From NCBI RefSeq assembly GCF_019457475.1, contig NZ_CP080413.1, forward strand, positions 1,550,001-1,614,000: 64,000 nt of DNA, read 5' to 3'. The notes under the pieces were generated by a model that saw nothing but the letters and a program-made list of their open reading frames with translations, did no database searches and was not told the origin of the DNA. This document shows, piece after piece, positions 47,601 through 56,296 of the stretch. The DNA comes from Shewanella acanthi (lineage in GTDB: Bacteria > Pseudomonadota > Gammaproteobacteria > Enterobacterales > Shewanellaceae). Every line of letters starts with the position of its first letter. The first letter of the stretch is position 1. The position numbers and the translations under genes are program-made.

Positions 47601-50600
47601 TGATTTCTGGCTCCAGTGGTGTTCAGATTGAGGGTACGCCGGGTTATATCGGCACCGACGTGCTGAGTGCCTGGGTTTGGGATAGCGAATATGGATTCGG
47701 GATCATTACCGATATGACCGAAGACGAATCCCTAGAGTCATACAATATTTCCCGTAATACCATGTATTCAGTCCTTGCGGTCACCTTGTTTTTATCCTTC
47801 AGCCTGATGGCGACGAACGCTTGGCTTAGCCGGCGTGCAAATCGTTCGCTTATTCGGGCACGGGATGAGCTTGAAACCAAAGTAGAGGCGCGCACTGAAG
47901 AGCTACGTAAGAGTAAGGATCAATTTTCAAACTTATTGGAGTCGGCTCCCGATCCAATGGTGGTGACTGACACTGAAGGGAACATAATCATGCTCAACGC
48001 CCGCGCCCAAGGGTTGTTTGGATACAGCAGTGCCCAGTTGATTGGTGAGTCAATAGATAAGTTAGTGCCTGAAGAAGCTCGTATTCACTACCATTACGAT
48101 GGCGCTGACCAAGTTTCTGAAGGTGGGCTTCAGGGAGAGAGGCGAATTGAGTCCCTAGCCCTTACCAGTCAACATCAAGTGATCCCCGTAGAAATCAGTA
48201 TTAGTCCAATTGCGTCTGAAAAGGGGACATTGATAGCGACCTCGCTGAGGGATATTACCGATCGAAGGGCGGCAGAAAAAGCGTTATCAGAGTCTCGCAA
48301 CCTGTTCCAAACCGTACTGGATAATTCGCCAGCGGTGATTTTTCTTAAGGATCTTCACGGCCGCTATATGTTGGTTAACAAGGTATGGGAGCAGGTAGTG
48401 CATCATTCTCGATTATCGGCGATAGGTTTTACGGATGAGGAATTGATGCCAGAGGCCATTGCTAAGGAGTATCGGGAGAATGATCTGGCGGTTATCAATA
48501 AGCGTACAACCCTGCAGTTTGAAGAGCGACTTTATAGACCCGATGGCAAAGTTACTACCTTTATTTCCTACAAATTTCCCATTTTTGATGATGACAATCA
48601 GGTGTTTGCTGTAGGAGGGATCTCATCGGATATTTCAGAGTTAGTCGAAGCAAGGGAGCAGGCCTTTGAGGCGACTAAGGCTAAATCAGAATTTTTAGCC
48701 AATATGTCCCACGAAATTCGCACTCCCATGAATGCCATTATTGGCATGTCGTATCTGGCGTTACAAACTGACTTGACTCGACAGCAGAAAAATTATGTCC
48801 AAAAGGTACATCGCTCAGCCGAATCATTATTAGGCATTATCAATGATATCTTAGACTTTTCGAAAATAGAGGCGGGCAAACTCGAAATTGAGCATATTCC
48901 GTTTCAACTCGATGATGTCTTCGACAGTTTGGCTAATCTTGTTGGTCTAAAAGCGGATGAGAAGGGGTTGCAGTTATTATTTGATTTTCCTAAAGAATTA
49001 CCCAAATCGTTGATTGGTGATCCACTACGACTGAGTCAAATATTAATCAATTTAGGCAATAATGCCGCGAAATTTACGGATAAAGGCGAAATTGTTATCA
49101 GAGTGAATGTGTTAGAGCAGGATGATGAATCGATTGTGCTGAAGTTTGATGTTGAAGACTCGGGTATTGGGATGTCGCCCGACCAGTTACAATCCTTGTT
49201 TAAATCCTTTTCTCAGGCGGATACTTCAACCACCCGCAAATACGGAGGTACTGGCTTAGGTTTAGTGATCAGCCAAGGATTAGTTGAGAAAATGCATGGC
49301 AAAATATGGGTCGAAAGTGAGTGGGGCAAAGGCAGTCAGTTCCATTTTACCGTGCGCCTTGGTAAACAAATTCAGTCGATGTCGAGTATATGGCCCCCCT
49401 TAGCCAAATTAGATGAAGTTCGTGTATTAGTCGTTGATGCCAATAGCACCTCGCGGCAGATCTTAGGTGTGATGCTCGATTCATTTGCGATGAGAGTCGA
49501 TTTTGCGTTCGATTTAGATATGGCCAAGGCGCTCGTTGACAAACACAAGGGCAGCGATCCCTATCAAATTATCCTGCTTGATTGGCACGTGCCAGGTATG
49601 GAGCCTATTCAGCTTAAACTATTAAACGGTGAGGGTTTCGAGCTTTTTAATACGCAAACCATTTTAATGGTTTCTTCCTATATTAGTGTTGAAATTGCCC
49701 ATGCTAATCCCAAAGACTACTTCTGTGGTTACTTGAATAAGCCAATAACCCCATCGAGTTTGCTAGACAGTATTATGGATGCTCTTGGAGAGGCGCGCAT
49801 AACCAGCGCAAGTCATGCTAAGCGCCATGGCGTTACCGATCAGGCACTTTCAACATTGCAGGGGGCTAAAATACTCTTAGTTGAAGATAATGATTTTAAC
49901 CAAGAACTTGCACTCGAGTTATTGACCAGTAATGGCTTGTCGGTAGTTTTAGCGAACAATGGGGAAGAGGCGCTTGAGTGTTTACAGCATGGTGATTTTG
50001 ATGGGGTGTTAATGGATTGCCAAATGCCCGTGATGGATGGCTATGAGGCGACCCGTCAGATCCGTCAGCAACCGCAATGGGCGAGGTTGCCTATCATTGC
50101 GATGACGGCAAATGCCATGGTGGGGGATCGTGAAAAAGTAGTAGCGGCGGGCATGGATGATCATATTAGTAAACCGATTAATGTCGACGATATGTTCGAG
50201 ACAATGGCGAAATGGATTAAGGTCAATGATGAGAATTCAGCTCAGCTTGAATCAACTGGTAGCACCGATCCGCTAAGGAAAGCGGTGTTGTTAACGCTAA
50301 GGCAAAATGATGCCAAGTCTCCTCAAGACCAAGCAACGGGAGTAAGTAATGCATCCGCTGAGCTGTTCCCCACACTGCAGGGCATCGACATCGAAGCGGG
50401 ATTAGCGACGACCCAAAACAACAGGGAACTTTATACTAGATTATTGAGTAAGTTCTTGATGAGTCAGTTTGACTTTGCTGAGCAGTTCTTAGCATCGTTA
50501 CCGCAGGATATGACTGAGACGCTAGCTCAACCCCAGCAGGATGCACCTAAAGTGCAAGGTGAGTCTCAGGCTTATGTTGAGGCCGAACGTCTTGCCCATA

Positions 50601-51028
50601 CCCTAAAGGGGATAGCCGGTAATTTAGGGGCTAAAACATTACAGGCTGCCTCCGCTGAACTTGAAAATGTTTGTAAAACCTTCCCCATTGAAAGGCTGAG
50701 TTTGATGGACAAACTCCAAGTCGTGGAGCAAGAGCTAAAAATAGTATGTGAGGCAATACGTGGGCTTGATATCTGCCCGATAAAACCTGCCTCAATGGAG
50801 GCGAATATTGAACTCGATACCAAACAAGTTAATGAGTTTATTACTGAACTTGAATTGCTGTTGGCGGATTTTGATACCCACGCAAATGATGTGCTCGAGC
50901 AGATGCTGCAATTGCCAGGCATTAACCAATATAGGGCGATGCTTCAGGAATTAATTCAATCCATCGGTGAGTATGATTTTGACCAAGCAGCGTTGCAGCT
51001 TGAACAGTTCAAAGCAAGATTGGGTTAG
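44675..51028 (+). CDS. Giant BvgS-like hybrid sensor histidine kinase
   Basis: A 2117-aa protein. A signal/TM lies at 13-30. An N-terminal helical segment (about 37-180, SFAYTGTETALDDY, LLLSVEYNENEVKL) resembles four-helix-bundle sensor domains. Two SBP_bac_3 domains follow (about 190-415 and 434-655). TM segments are near 676-702, 718-735 and 1030-1050, with a Cache-like domain between the last two. PAS1 is about 1083-1195 and PAS2 about 1210-1325. HisKA follows with H1346 (MSHEIRTPMN), then HATPase (DVEDSGIGM, GGTGLGL). REC1 has D1636 but its acidic pair is weak (VVDANS). REC2 has D1781 (VEDND, MDCQMPVMDG), and a C-terminal HPt has H1975 (AHTLKGIAGNLGA). A four-step phosphorelay is predicted. 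It overlaps the preceding binding-protein gene by 4 bp; no cognate DNA-binding regulator is adjacent. Confidence 0.9.
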   Translation: MNAILRLLGRCPRRLLYFCFCIFHLGIVFAHEKAVNTTPTPRLVELFQELKLQDEASTKAITSFAYTGTETALDDYQLAVERFQQVLTQVTALLSEQKAQAIATITEANNALHLLEEKTKELVIKGQSQEGLSLLLSVEYNENEVKLISTIDDVISDLTEDINRQIIIDHRHEARDEEEHNELLTAEEKQWISEHPTISVGREVDWPPFNYTNAQGQHVGLTVDMLNLISKKTGLVFYYSEPATFAQLQKMLASGNIDLIGASYYSEDRSQYAFHTPGYIILNEYVYVRDDSTIRTMADLDGKTLAIPAGYTTMHLIATSMPRVKIVETDSVMDAIQLLLEGKVDALLDAKSVVEFFLREHVLTGFRSFPSELGSHPLRMLVHGEKPILNSILTKAIVSVTPVERFNILSKWLHIGETTSDNTPKIDLTGAEYAWLKAHPVVYFGADRDWRPFEFIDSNGEYRGVIAEYIQFIAEQTGITFELKPTKTWVDAVELAKVKQIDILPGVTETHQRKQDFLFSIPYLQIPTVVITQRQSPQMASIHDLKQNTLGLIRGYATTEWIQTKYPKAHIVYIDSIAEGLRLVSEGKLFAVLANQFSVVDRMNELALGNLRINFRSDFEYKLSFAIRQDWPEFVSIINRILESIPPAQRDSYRRKWIDAELDTVLAPSLSEDNKQLPIAGLILLTLGPALIFFIIAWLLSNRSTDVLKLYQSGKLRAFGMIGLTALLIAIWALTWHSLKREELIARQKSGQALVTILHSTHNMLRYWIQSKIQDVKFLANEAELKTLLNLNQKSQDQTFDISGIRKNGMLATNFFNNDNWRFNMLLTDGTSIFDNARPMNHLMELLSQHVFKGESLFIPPTQDPENGAFFIHFAAPVFDYSGKIIAAVIASTSPHSEYAKILLQGQVGETGETYIVNESGSLLSESRFIDTLRDKGMISKYDISSLNFRLDKVGTAGQEDNLSADKTLIQTVQEVISGSSGVQIEGTPGYIGTDVLSAWVWDSEYGFGIITDMTEDESLESYNISRNTMYSVLAVTLFLSFSLMATNAWLSRRANRSLIRARDELETKVEARTEELRKSKDQFSNLLESAPDPMVVTDTEGNIIMLNARAQGLFGYSSAQLIGESIDKLVPEEARIHYHYDGADQVSEGGLQGERRIESLALTSQHQVIPVEISISPIASEKGTLIATSLRDITDRRAAEKALSESRNLFQTVLDNSPAVIFLKDLHGRYMLVNKVWEQVVHHSRLSAIGFTDEELMPEAIAKEYRENDLAVINKRTTLQFEERLYRPDGKVTTFISYKFPIFDDDNQVFAVGGISSDISELVEAREQAFEATKAKSEFLANMSHEIRTPMNAIIGMSYLALQTDLTRQQKNYVQKVHRSAESLLGIINDILDFSKIEAGKLEIEHIPFQLDDVFDSLANLVGLKADEKGLQLLFDFPKELPKSLIGDPLRLSQILINLGNNAAKFTDKGEIVIRVNVLEQDDESIVLKFDVEDSGIGMSPDQLQSLFKSFSQADTSTTRKYGGTGLGLVISQGLVEKMHGKIWVESEWGKGSQFHFTVRLGKQIQSMSSIWPPLAKLDEVRVLVVDANSTSRQILGVMLDSFAMRVDFAFDLDMAKALVDKHKGSDPYQIILLDWHVPGMEPIQLKLLNGEGFELFNTQTILMVSSYISVEIAHANPKDYFCGYLNKPITPSSLLDSIMDALGEARITSASHAKRHGVTDQALSTLQGAKILLVEDNDFNQELALELLTSNGLSVVLANNGEEALECLQHGDFDGVLMDCQMPVMDGYEATRQIRQQPQWARLPIIAMTANAMVGDREKVVAAGMDDHISKPINVDDMFETMAKWIKVNDENSAQLESTGSTDPLRKAVLLTLRQNDAKSPQDQATGVSNASAELFPTLQGIDIEAGLATTQNNRELYTRLLSKFLMSQFDFAEQFLASLPQDMTETLAQPQQDAPKVQGESQAYVEAERLAHTLKGIAGNLGAKTLQAASAELENVCKTFPIERLSLMDKLQVVEQELKIVCEAIRGLDICPIKPASMEANIELDTKQVNEFITELELLLADFDTHANDVLEQMLQLPGINQYRAMLQELIQSIGEYDFDQAALQLEQFKARLG

Positions 51029-51661
51029 TTAACACTTAACAGTTATCAAATCTGGCACGTCAATAGCTTTGCCATAAGCCAAGTATCCACTGATGACAAT
51101 TCCAAGTTGAAGCTTAACTGTGGCTTCTGATTTATCTGCTCAACCACAATAAGAGCCCGTCTTTTAGCGCAAAACTCGTAGATTGCACATTGTTTATACT
51201 GAGTGTTGATAAAGAGATGCATGAACATGCCGTGAGAGATTTTGTCAATCTATGCTCGGTTAAACTGCACAACACTCAGGTGAAGCGATGGTATAGAACC
51301 ATGTTAATTTTACGCTGGGAGTGGCCATTTATCAGTTGACGTTAGCTAGCCGCAACAGTCTTTTGCTATCCAACATTATCAGGCTTACCAATGAATGATG
51401 TCATAACTAAGTGACTCAATTGGCTATAGAAACGTTATCCCTTGTGGTATTGACGCTTCTTGTATGGTAACTGACATCGTATTCACTAGATAAACAGTCA
51501 AAACAGTCAAAACAGTCAAAACAGTCGTTAGTCAGTGTAAAAATGGGCTTTTAGTATTCGTTTACGTGTACCTTAACGGCAGAAACATGCGTCTTTAGCT
51601 ACGCTTTCTAACGTTTAGTTTTTACGAATTAACAATCAGCAAAATCTGACGAGGATGAATA
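51029..51661. other. 633-bp intergenic region
   Basis: It contains a 9-bp tandem repeat (listed separately) and no hairpin terminator I would trust after the giant kinase. A 60-aa frame on the minus strand at 51046-51228 shows no recognisable features. I call no gene. Confidence 0.4.
51492..51527. repeat. 9-bp tandem repeat, four copies
   Basis: AAACAGTCA occurs three times in a row, followed by a fourth copy AAACAGTCG. It lies in the gene-free stretch about 135 bp before the DJ-1/PfpI gene. Such short repeats can vary in number between strains and might alter promoter spacing. Confidence 0.9.
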
Positions 51662-52339
51662 ATGAAAATTTTAATGGTTTTAACTTCCCATAGCGAACTT
51701 GGCGATACAGGCCACAAAACCGGATTTTGGTTAGAAGAGTTTGCAGCGCCTTATTACACCTTCAAAGACGCAGGCGCCCAAATTGTATTAGCTTCGCCAA
51801 AAGGTGGACAACCACCAGTCGATCCTAAGAGTACGTTGGATGAATTTCAAACCGAGTTAACCCAACGATTTAATCAAGATTCGACTGCGCAGCAGGCGCT
51901 GGCAAACACCGTAACGTTAGAAACCGTCAAGGCTGAAGATTTTGATGCAGTGTTTTATCCTGGTGGACATGGTCCATTGTGGGATTTAACCAATTCAGCG
52001 GATTCAATCAAATTAATTGAGGCATTTTCAGCCGCGAAGAAACCAACAGGCTTTGTGTGTCATGCTCCCGCAGTGCTACGCCATGTAAAAGCGGCCAATG
52101 GCGAGCCATTTGTAAAAGGACGCCATGTAACCGGTTTTACCAACGGCGAGGAAGCGGCGGTACAACTTACCGATGTTGTCCCTTTTCTGATTGAAGATGA
52201 ATTTATTCGTCTTGGTGCCCACTATCAACAAAACCAAGATTGGATGCCATATGTGATTGAAGATGGCAACCTTATCACAGGTCAAAACCCTGCCAGCTCT
52301 GAACCTGCGGCATTGGCGTTACTCAAACAATTATCCTAA
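51662..52339 (+). CDS. DJ-1/PfpI family (Hsp31-like) protein
   Basis: A 225-aa class I glutamine amidotransferase-like protein. FYPGGHGPLWDL, GFVCHAPAVL with the nucleophile C133 and H134, and E25 in FWLEEFAAP form the usual active-site neighbourhood. This branch includes Hsp31-type chaperones and glyoxalase III / deglycase-like proteins, so the exact activity is uncertain. It stands alone. AGGATGAATAATG provides the ribosome binding site. Confidence 0.88.
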   Translation: MKILMVLTSHSELGDTGHKTGFWLEEFAAPYYTFKDAGAQIVLASPKGGQPPVDPKSTLDEFQTELTQRFNQDSTAQQALANTVTLETVKAEDFDAVFYPGGHGPLWDLTNSADSIKLIEAFSAAKKPTGFVCHAPAVLRHVKAANGEPFVKGRHVTGFTNGEEAAVQLTDVVPFLIEDEFIRLGAHYQQNQDWMPYVIEDGNLITGQNPASSEPAALALLKQLS

Positions 52340-52516
52340 ATCATAAAAAATAGGCCTTAAAAGCTTTTGGGGCTTGCCAAATTTTAAGCGCCGACTAACG
52401 AGTTTATATTCCATAACAGCGTAACAGTTGATGGATAAATGATTGCAGTTTGATGAGGTAGAACATGCTTACGAGCTAATAATCGAGGCAATTATACTGA
52501 GCCCAATGCTACTTAT

Positions 52517-54091
52517 TTATGCCAAGGGGATGTTCACTTTGAAGATGGTGCCGTTTTTCTCAGAAGTCACAAAGTCGATATCTCCCTGCTGGATATGCGC
52601 CATTAGTTTGGCAGAGTAAGTGCCTAATCCGGTGCCGCCTCGTTTGCCGTGGGTGACATGTTTTTCAAAGAGGCTATCGCGTATCTCCACCGGCACGACA
52701 CCTTCATTGTGAATTTGGATGATAGCTTGCCCATCTTCCACTTTAAGTTCAGTGTTAACAATTTTGTCTGCACCTGAGGCTTCAATCGCGTTACGTAGCA
52801 AGTTACTTAGCATGGTAAAGCACAAGGATTCTTCCCCCATTACAGTCACATTATCAGGGGTATTACAAAGCACCTTGATATGATTTTTCTGCCCGTAAGC
52901 ACGACCCTCTTTGACCACCCCAAGTAGAGTTTCGACGATGTTAAAGGGGTGAAGCTGTAGCTTGTAGGTGCCGGTTTCCATTTTATACAGGTCGAGAGAG
53001 CGGTTGATCATACTCAGTACCTTATAGGTTTCGGTACGCATGTCTTCAACTTTCATTCGCTGTTCAATGGCAAGCCAGCGGTCATCAATTAACTCATCTG
53101 CGATGTTAATAAGCACCGAGAGTGGGTTTTTAAGGTCATGACGTGTCATATGCTCAATTTCTTCCCGCAGGCGGGCGTTTTCTAACACAGTGTCAATGCG
53201 ATCTAATAATTCATCTCGGGAATGCTTCAAATTGATATGGGTGTTCACCCGAGCTTTTAGCACTTCGGGCTGTGGTGGCTTAGTCACATAGTCAACAGCG
53301 CCAAGAGCAAAGCCTTGGGTGATATCCACAGTTTCAGTTTTGGCTGTAATAAAGATAATCGGGATATATTGGGTATTGGGGTCAGCCTTGAGACGGCGGC
53401 ATACCTCAAAACCGTCCATCTCTGGCATCATTACGTCGAGTAAAATCAAGTCGGGCGGAGTATCACCTTGGCAAATTTTTAATGCAGCGGCACCACTACG
53501 TGCGGCTTTAATTTTATAGTCATCCTGTAGAAGTCCAACGAGAATGTCGATGTTACTGCTGATGTCGTCAACGACCAAAATCAGGCCATTTTTCTTGTTA
53601 ACTTCGGGTACTGGAGAAGGGGCAGTATTGTCGGTATCTTCACTGAGTGCGAGCGTCGAGCTCCCCGCACTGTCGCCACTTCTGCTGTCATTGAGGGCCT
53701 GATTGGCAGGGCGGCTCAACATCATTCGTACTTTCTTCTCAAGGCTAGCTTGATTGAAGGGTTTGACTAGAAATTGGTCTACACCTTCGACAATCGCTAA
53801 GTTGACACTGTTGCGATCGCCAAGGCCCGTCACCAACATAAAGCGGATTTTCTTATATTTATCCGAGGCTCTCACCAAACGCAGTAGTTCGAGTCCAGAC
53901 ATACCTGGCATATTCCAGTCCGAAAGAATGCAATCAATGGGTTGATTGTCGAGAATATTGAGCGCTTCTTGGCCGTTATCGGCAACAGTAATGTTTTTAT
54001 AGCCGAGTTTGTACAGCCCATCCCTGATCGTTTTTCGTACCAATTCCATGTCATCAACGATAAGAAAATTTTTTGATAAGTAATTATTCAT
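52517..54091 (-). CDS. REC-REC-histidine kinase hybrid protein
   Basis: A soluble protein of 524 aa from ATG 54091 with TGGAAA upstream; the GTG at 54100 opens the same frame but overlaps that site. REC1 is about 8-125 with D58 (CILSDWNMPGM, CheY-like). REC2 is about 168-290 with D219 (DLILLDVMMPEMDG). HisKA has H318 in MTRHDLKNPL and the ATPase domain carries NLLRNAIEAS and GGTGLGTYSAKLM. It has no sensor or membrane segment, so input comes through REC phosphorylation. It is divergent from an HD-GYP regulator with a nearly identical REC motif. Confidence 0.88.
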   Translation of the reverse strand: MNNYLSKNFLIVDDMELVRKTIRDGLYKLGYKNITVADNGQEALNILDNQPIDCILSDWNMPGMSGLELLRLVRASDKYKKIRFMLVTGLGDRNSVNLAIVEGVDQFLVKPFNQASLEKKVRMMLSRPANQALNDSRSGDSAGSSTLALSEDTDNTAPSPVPEVNKKNGLILVVDDISSNIDILVGLLQDDYKIKAARSGAAALKICQGDTPPDLILLDVMMPEMDGFEVCRRLKADPNTQYIPIIFITAKTETVDITQGFALGAVDYVTKPPQPEVLKARVNTHINLKHSRDELLDRIDTVLENARLREEIEHMTRHDLKNPLSVLINIADELIDDRWLAIEQRMKVEDMRTETYKVLSMINRSLDLYKMETGTYKLQLHPFNIVETLLGVVKEGRAYGQKNHIKVLCNTPDNVTVMGEESLCFTMLSNLLRNAIEASGADKIVNTELKVEDGQAIIQIHNEGVVPVEIRDSLFEKHVTHGKRGGTGLGTYSAKLMAHIQQGDIDFVTSEKNGTIFKVNIPLA

Positions 54092-54277
54092 TTTCCACAC
54101 TTAGAGTAATGCAACTATGCTTAATTCAACTGGTACTGAATACAAGGTTTGACTGTATGCCGCAGCGTAACTGTAAGAGTTAATAAAGATTTATGAATTG
54201 TTATCATTTTAGGACATAAATGAGTTGCCCACGCAAGGAAATCAAAAAATAAGCTTTAACCTAGGGGGACAACCCAG

Positions 54278-55309
54278 ATGACATTGTCAAACGATCCAAG
54301 AACAGTGTTAATTGTCGATGATAGATCGGAAAATATTGATATTCTTAGGGCTGTTTTGCAGCCTCATTATCGCGTGAAAGCGGCTATCAATGGCCAAAGT
54401 GCGTTAAAGATTGCTGCTAAAATCCCGTCCCCTGATCTGATCCTCCTTGATGTAATGATGCCAGAGATGGATGGATTCGAAGTGATTAATGTGCTTAAAC
54501 AGGATCCTAAAACCGCGAATATTCCAGTGATATTTGTAACCGCTAGCGGCGATATTGCCGATGAACAGCGCGGTTTTGAGTTAGGCGCGATTGACTACAT
54601 TCCTAAACCCATCAGTCCGCCAATTGTACTTGCTCGAGTGCGTACCCATTTAGCGCTTTACGATCAAAACCGAGAACTGGAAGAAAAGGTCAGAGAACGT
54701 ACTCAGAACCTCACCGAAACCCGCCTTGAAATCATTAAACGTTTGGGGCGCGCCGCTGAGTTTAAGGATAACGAAACTGGCATGCATGTTATCCGGATGA
54801 GCCATTATTCGAGTATCCTGGCAGAAGCGTTGGGTATGCCAAAGGAGTGGTGCCAAAGGCTTGAGGAAGCCGCACCTATGCACGATATCGGCAAAATCGG
54901 CATACCCGATCGGATCCTGCTTAAACCAGGAAAACTCGATAGTGAAGAATGGGAAATTATGAAGCAGCACACCCTTTACGGTGCCGAAATATTGGGTAAC
55001 CACAGTTCTGATCTGCTGGGGATGGCGAAGTTGATTGCCGCCAGTCACCATGAAAAATGGGATGGCAGTGGTTACCCCTTTGGCCTTAAGGGTCAGGATA
55101 TTCCTTTGGAAGCTAGGATTGTGGCGCTGGCAGATGTGTTTGATGCATTAACGACAGAGCGGCCCTATAAATCGGCTTGGACAGTCGAGCAGGCTCTAGA
55201 CTATATCACAGAGCAGTCGGGTAAACACTTTGACCCCGATTTGGTGGAGTTGTTTAAGCGCATTGTGCCCCAGATCCTTCAGGTCAAAGCCAAATTTGCT
55301 GAAACCTAG
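54278..55309 (+). CDS. REC-HD-GYP response regulator, predicted c-di-GMP phosphodiesterase
   Basis: A 343-aa protein. REC is at about 8-125 with D58. An HD-GYP domain follows a coiled linker, with MHDIGKIGIPD (H202, D203), and GSGYP with G265-Y266-P267, the signature for c-di-GMP hydrolysis. It lowers c-di-GMP when phosphorylated, by analogy with RpfG-type regulators. It is divergent from the REC-REC-kinase gene 186 bp away, whose REC2 shares the DLILLDVMMPEMDGFEV motif. That makes a partner relationship plausible but not proven. Confidence 0.92.
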   Translation: MTLSNDPRTVLIVDDRSENIDILRAVLQPHYRVKAAINGQSALKIAAKIPSPDLILLDVMMPEMDGFEVINVLKQDPKTANIPVIFVTASGDIADEQRGFELGAIDYIPKPISPPIVLARVRTHLALYDQNRELEEKVRERTQNLTETRLEIIKRLGRAAEFKDNETGMHVIRMSHYSSILAEALGMPKEWCQRLEEAAPMHDIGKIGIPDRILLKPGKLDSEEWEIMKQHTLYGAEILGNHSSDLLGMAKLIAASHHEKWDGSGYPFGLKGQDIPLEARIVALADVFDALTTERPYKSAWTVEQALDYITEQSGKHFDPDLVELFKRIVPQILQVKAKFAET

Positions 55310-55350
55310 TCCGGTCGATTGCCACTGAACCATCACAGCTTAAATCTTCC

Positions 55351-56115
55351 CTATGGCTTAATTAACAAAAATCCTACAGCCATCAATAGTCCTGCGATGA
55401 TAATGAATCGCCTAAGGAGTGTTTGCGACACACGATAGCTGAGGGCAGCACCAAGATAGCCACCAGTCATACCCATGATGGTGAGAAGAAATAAATGTTG
55501 CCCATCAATCAGCCCACCAAAAGCGTAGATGAGTACCGCAATCAGGCTCAGTATCGCCGAGAGTAAATTTTTAATGCCATTCATGCCATGCAACTGGCTT
55601 TGGCCAATAAGTCCTAGTGCTGCAAGCAAAATAATTCCAAGCCCGCCATTAAAATAGCCCCCGTAAATACAGACAATGGCAAGCACAATAACACTATTGA
55701 TTGGGGAGAGGGCCGTCGTATCTACCTTAGAGACGGAAACTGTTACTCGGCGCTTAAACCACCACGGCAGCAGGGCAAAGGCGGCGGTTGCGAGCAATAT
55801 CAGCCAGGGCACTAAGTGGGAAAACAGGGTAACTGAGGTACTGAGCAGAAGTCCTGCGCCAATGCAGCCTCCTGCGATAGCAATCAAACATAACTGCTTA
55901 AGGTTTAAATTGGCTGGGTACACCATGTCTTTGCGAAAGCGCCAAGCGCTGGCGAGATAGCCAGGAAGCAGGGCGGCAGTACCTGTGGCATTGGCTGTAA
56001 GTGGGGGCAAGCCTACAAACACCAGTGCAAAAAGGGTAATGAAACTGCCTCCACCTGCAATAGCATTGAGCATTCCCGCAAATAAGCCTGCAATAACAAT
56101 AATCAGGTTATCTAT
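55351..56115 (-). CDS. TSUP (TauE/SafE) family membrane transporter, ATA start codon
   Basis: A protein of 254 aa if it starts at ATA 56115, which has AGGAGG 8 nt upstream (56124-56129). An ATG at 56073 gives only 240 aa and truncates the first helix (IIVIAGLFAGMLNAIAGGGS) inside the family's conserved AG...AGGGS segment. It has about eight hydrophobic segments. TSUP proteins export small anionic compounds such as sulfite or sulfonates; the substrate is unknown. Between the ATA and the next upstream in-frame stop (TAA) only ACT intervenes, so no ATG, GTG or TTG can serve further upstream. Confidence 0.75.
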   Translation of the reverse strand: MDNLIIVIAGLFAGMLNAIAGGGSFITLFALVFVGLPPLTANATGTAALLPGYLASAWRFRKDMVYPANLNLKQLCLIAIAGGCIGAGLLLSTSVTLFSHLVPWLILLATAAFALLPWWFKRRVTVSVSKVDTTALSPINSVIVLAIVCIYGGYFNGGLGIILLAALGLIGQSQLHGMNGIKNLLSAILSLIAVLIYAFGGLIDGQHLFLLTIMGMTGGYLGAALSYRVSQTLLRRFIIIAGLLMAVGFLLIKP

Positions 56116-56232
56116 AGTTTACCCCTCCTGCATCCTTCGTAAAATGCGCTACATAAAGCTAACAGGCTGATTTAAATAATGAAAGTGTTACAGACAATTT
56201 GCAGTTATCGCTAAAGGGAAACTTGCATCAAT

Positions 56233-56262
56233 AAAAAAGCCCAAAGTTTTGGCTCTGGGCTT
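56233..56262 (-). terminator. Terminator of the sco/liu gene cluster
   Basis: AAGCCCA and TGGGCTT (56237-56243, 56256-56262) pair around a 12-nt loop. On the minus strand the T-run TTTTTTATT follows. It lies about 35 bp past the scoB stop. Confidence 0.7.
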
Positions 56263-56296
56263 GGGATAGAAGCGTGCTCTTAACGGTTAAATGTGC

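Noticed and set aside
51046..51228. 60-aa minus-strand frame after the giant kinase
   Set aside because: No ribosome binding site or conserved motif seen; it may be real but nothing supports it.
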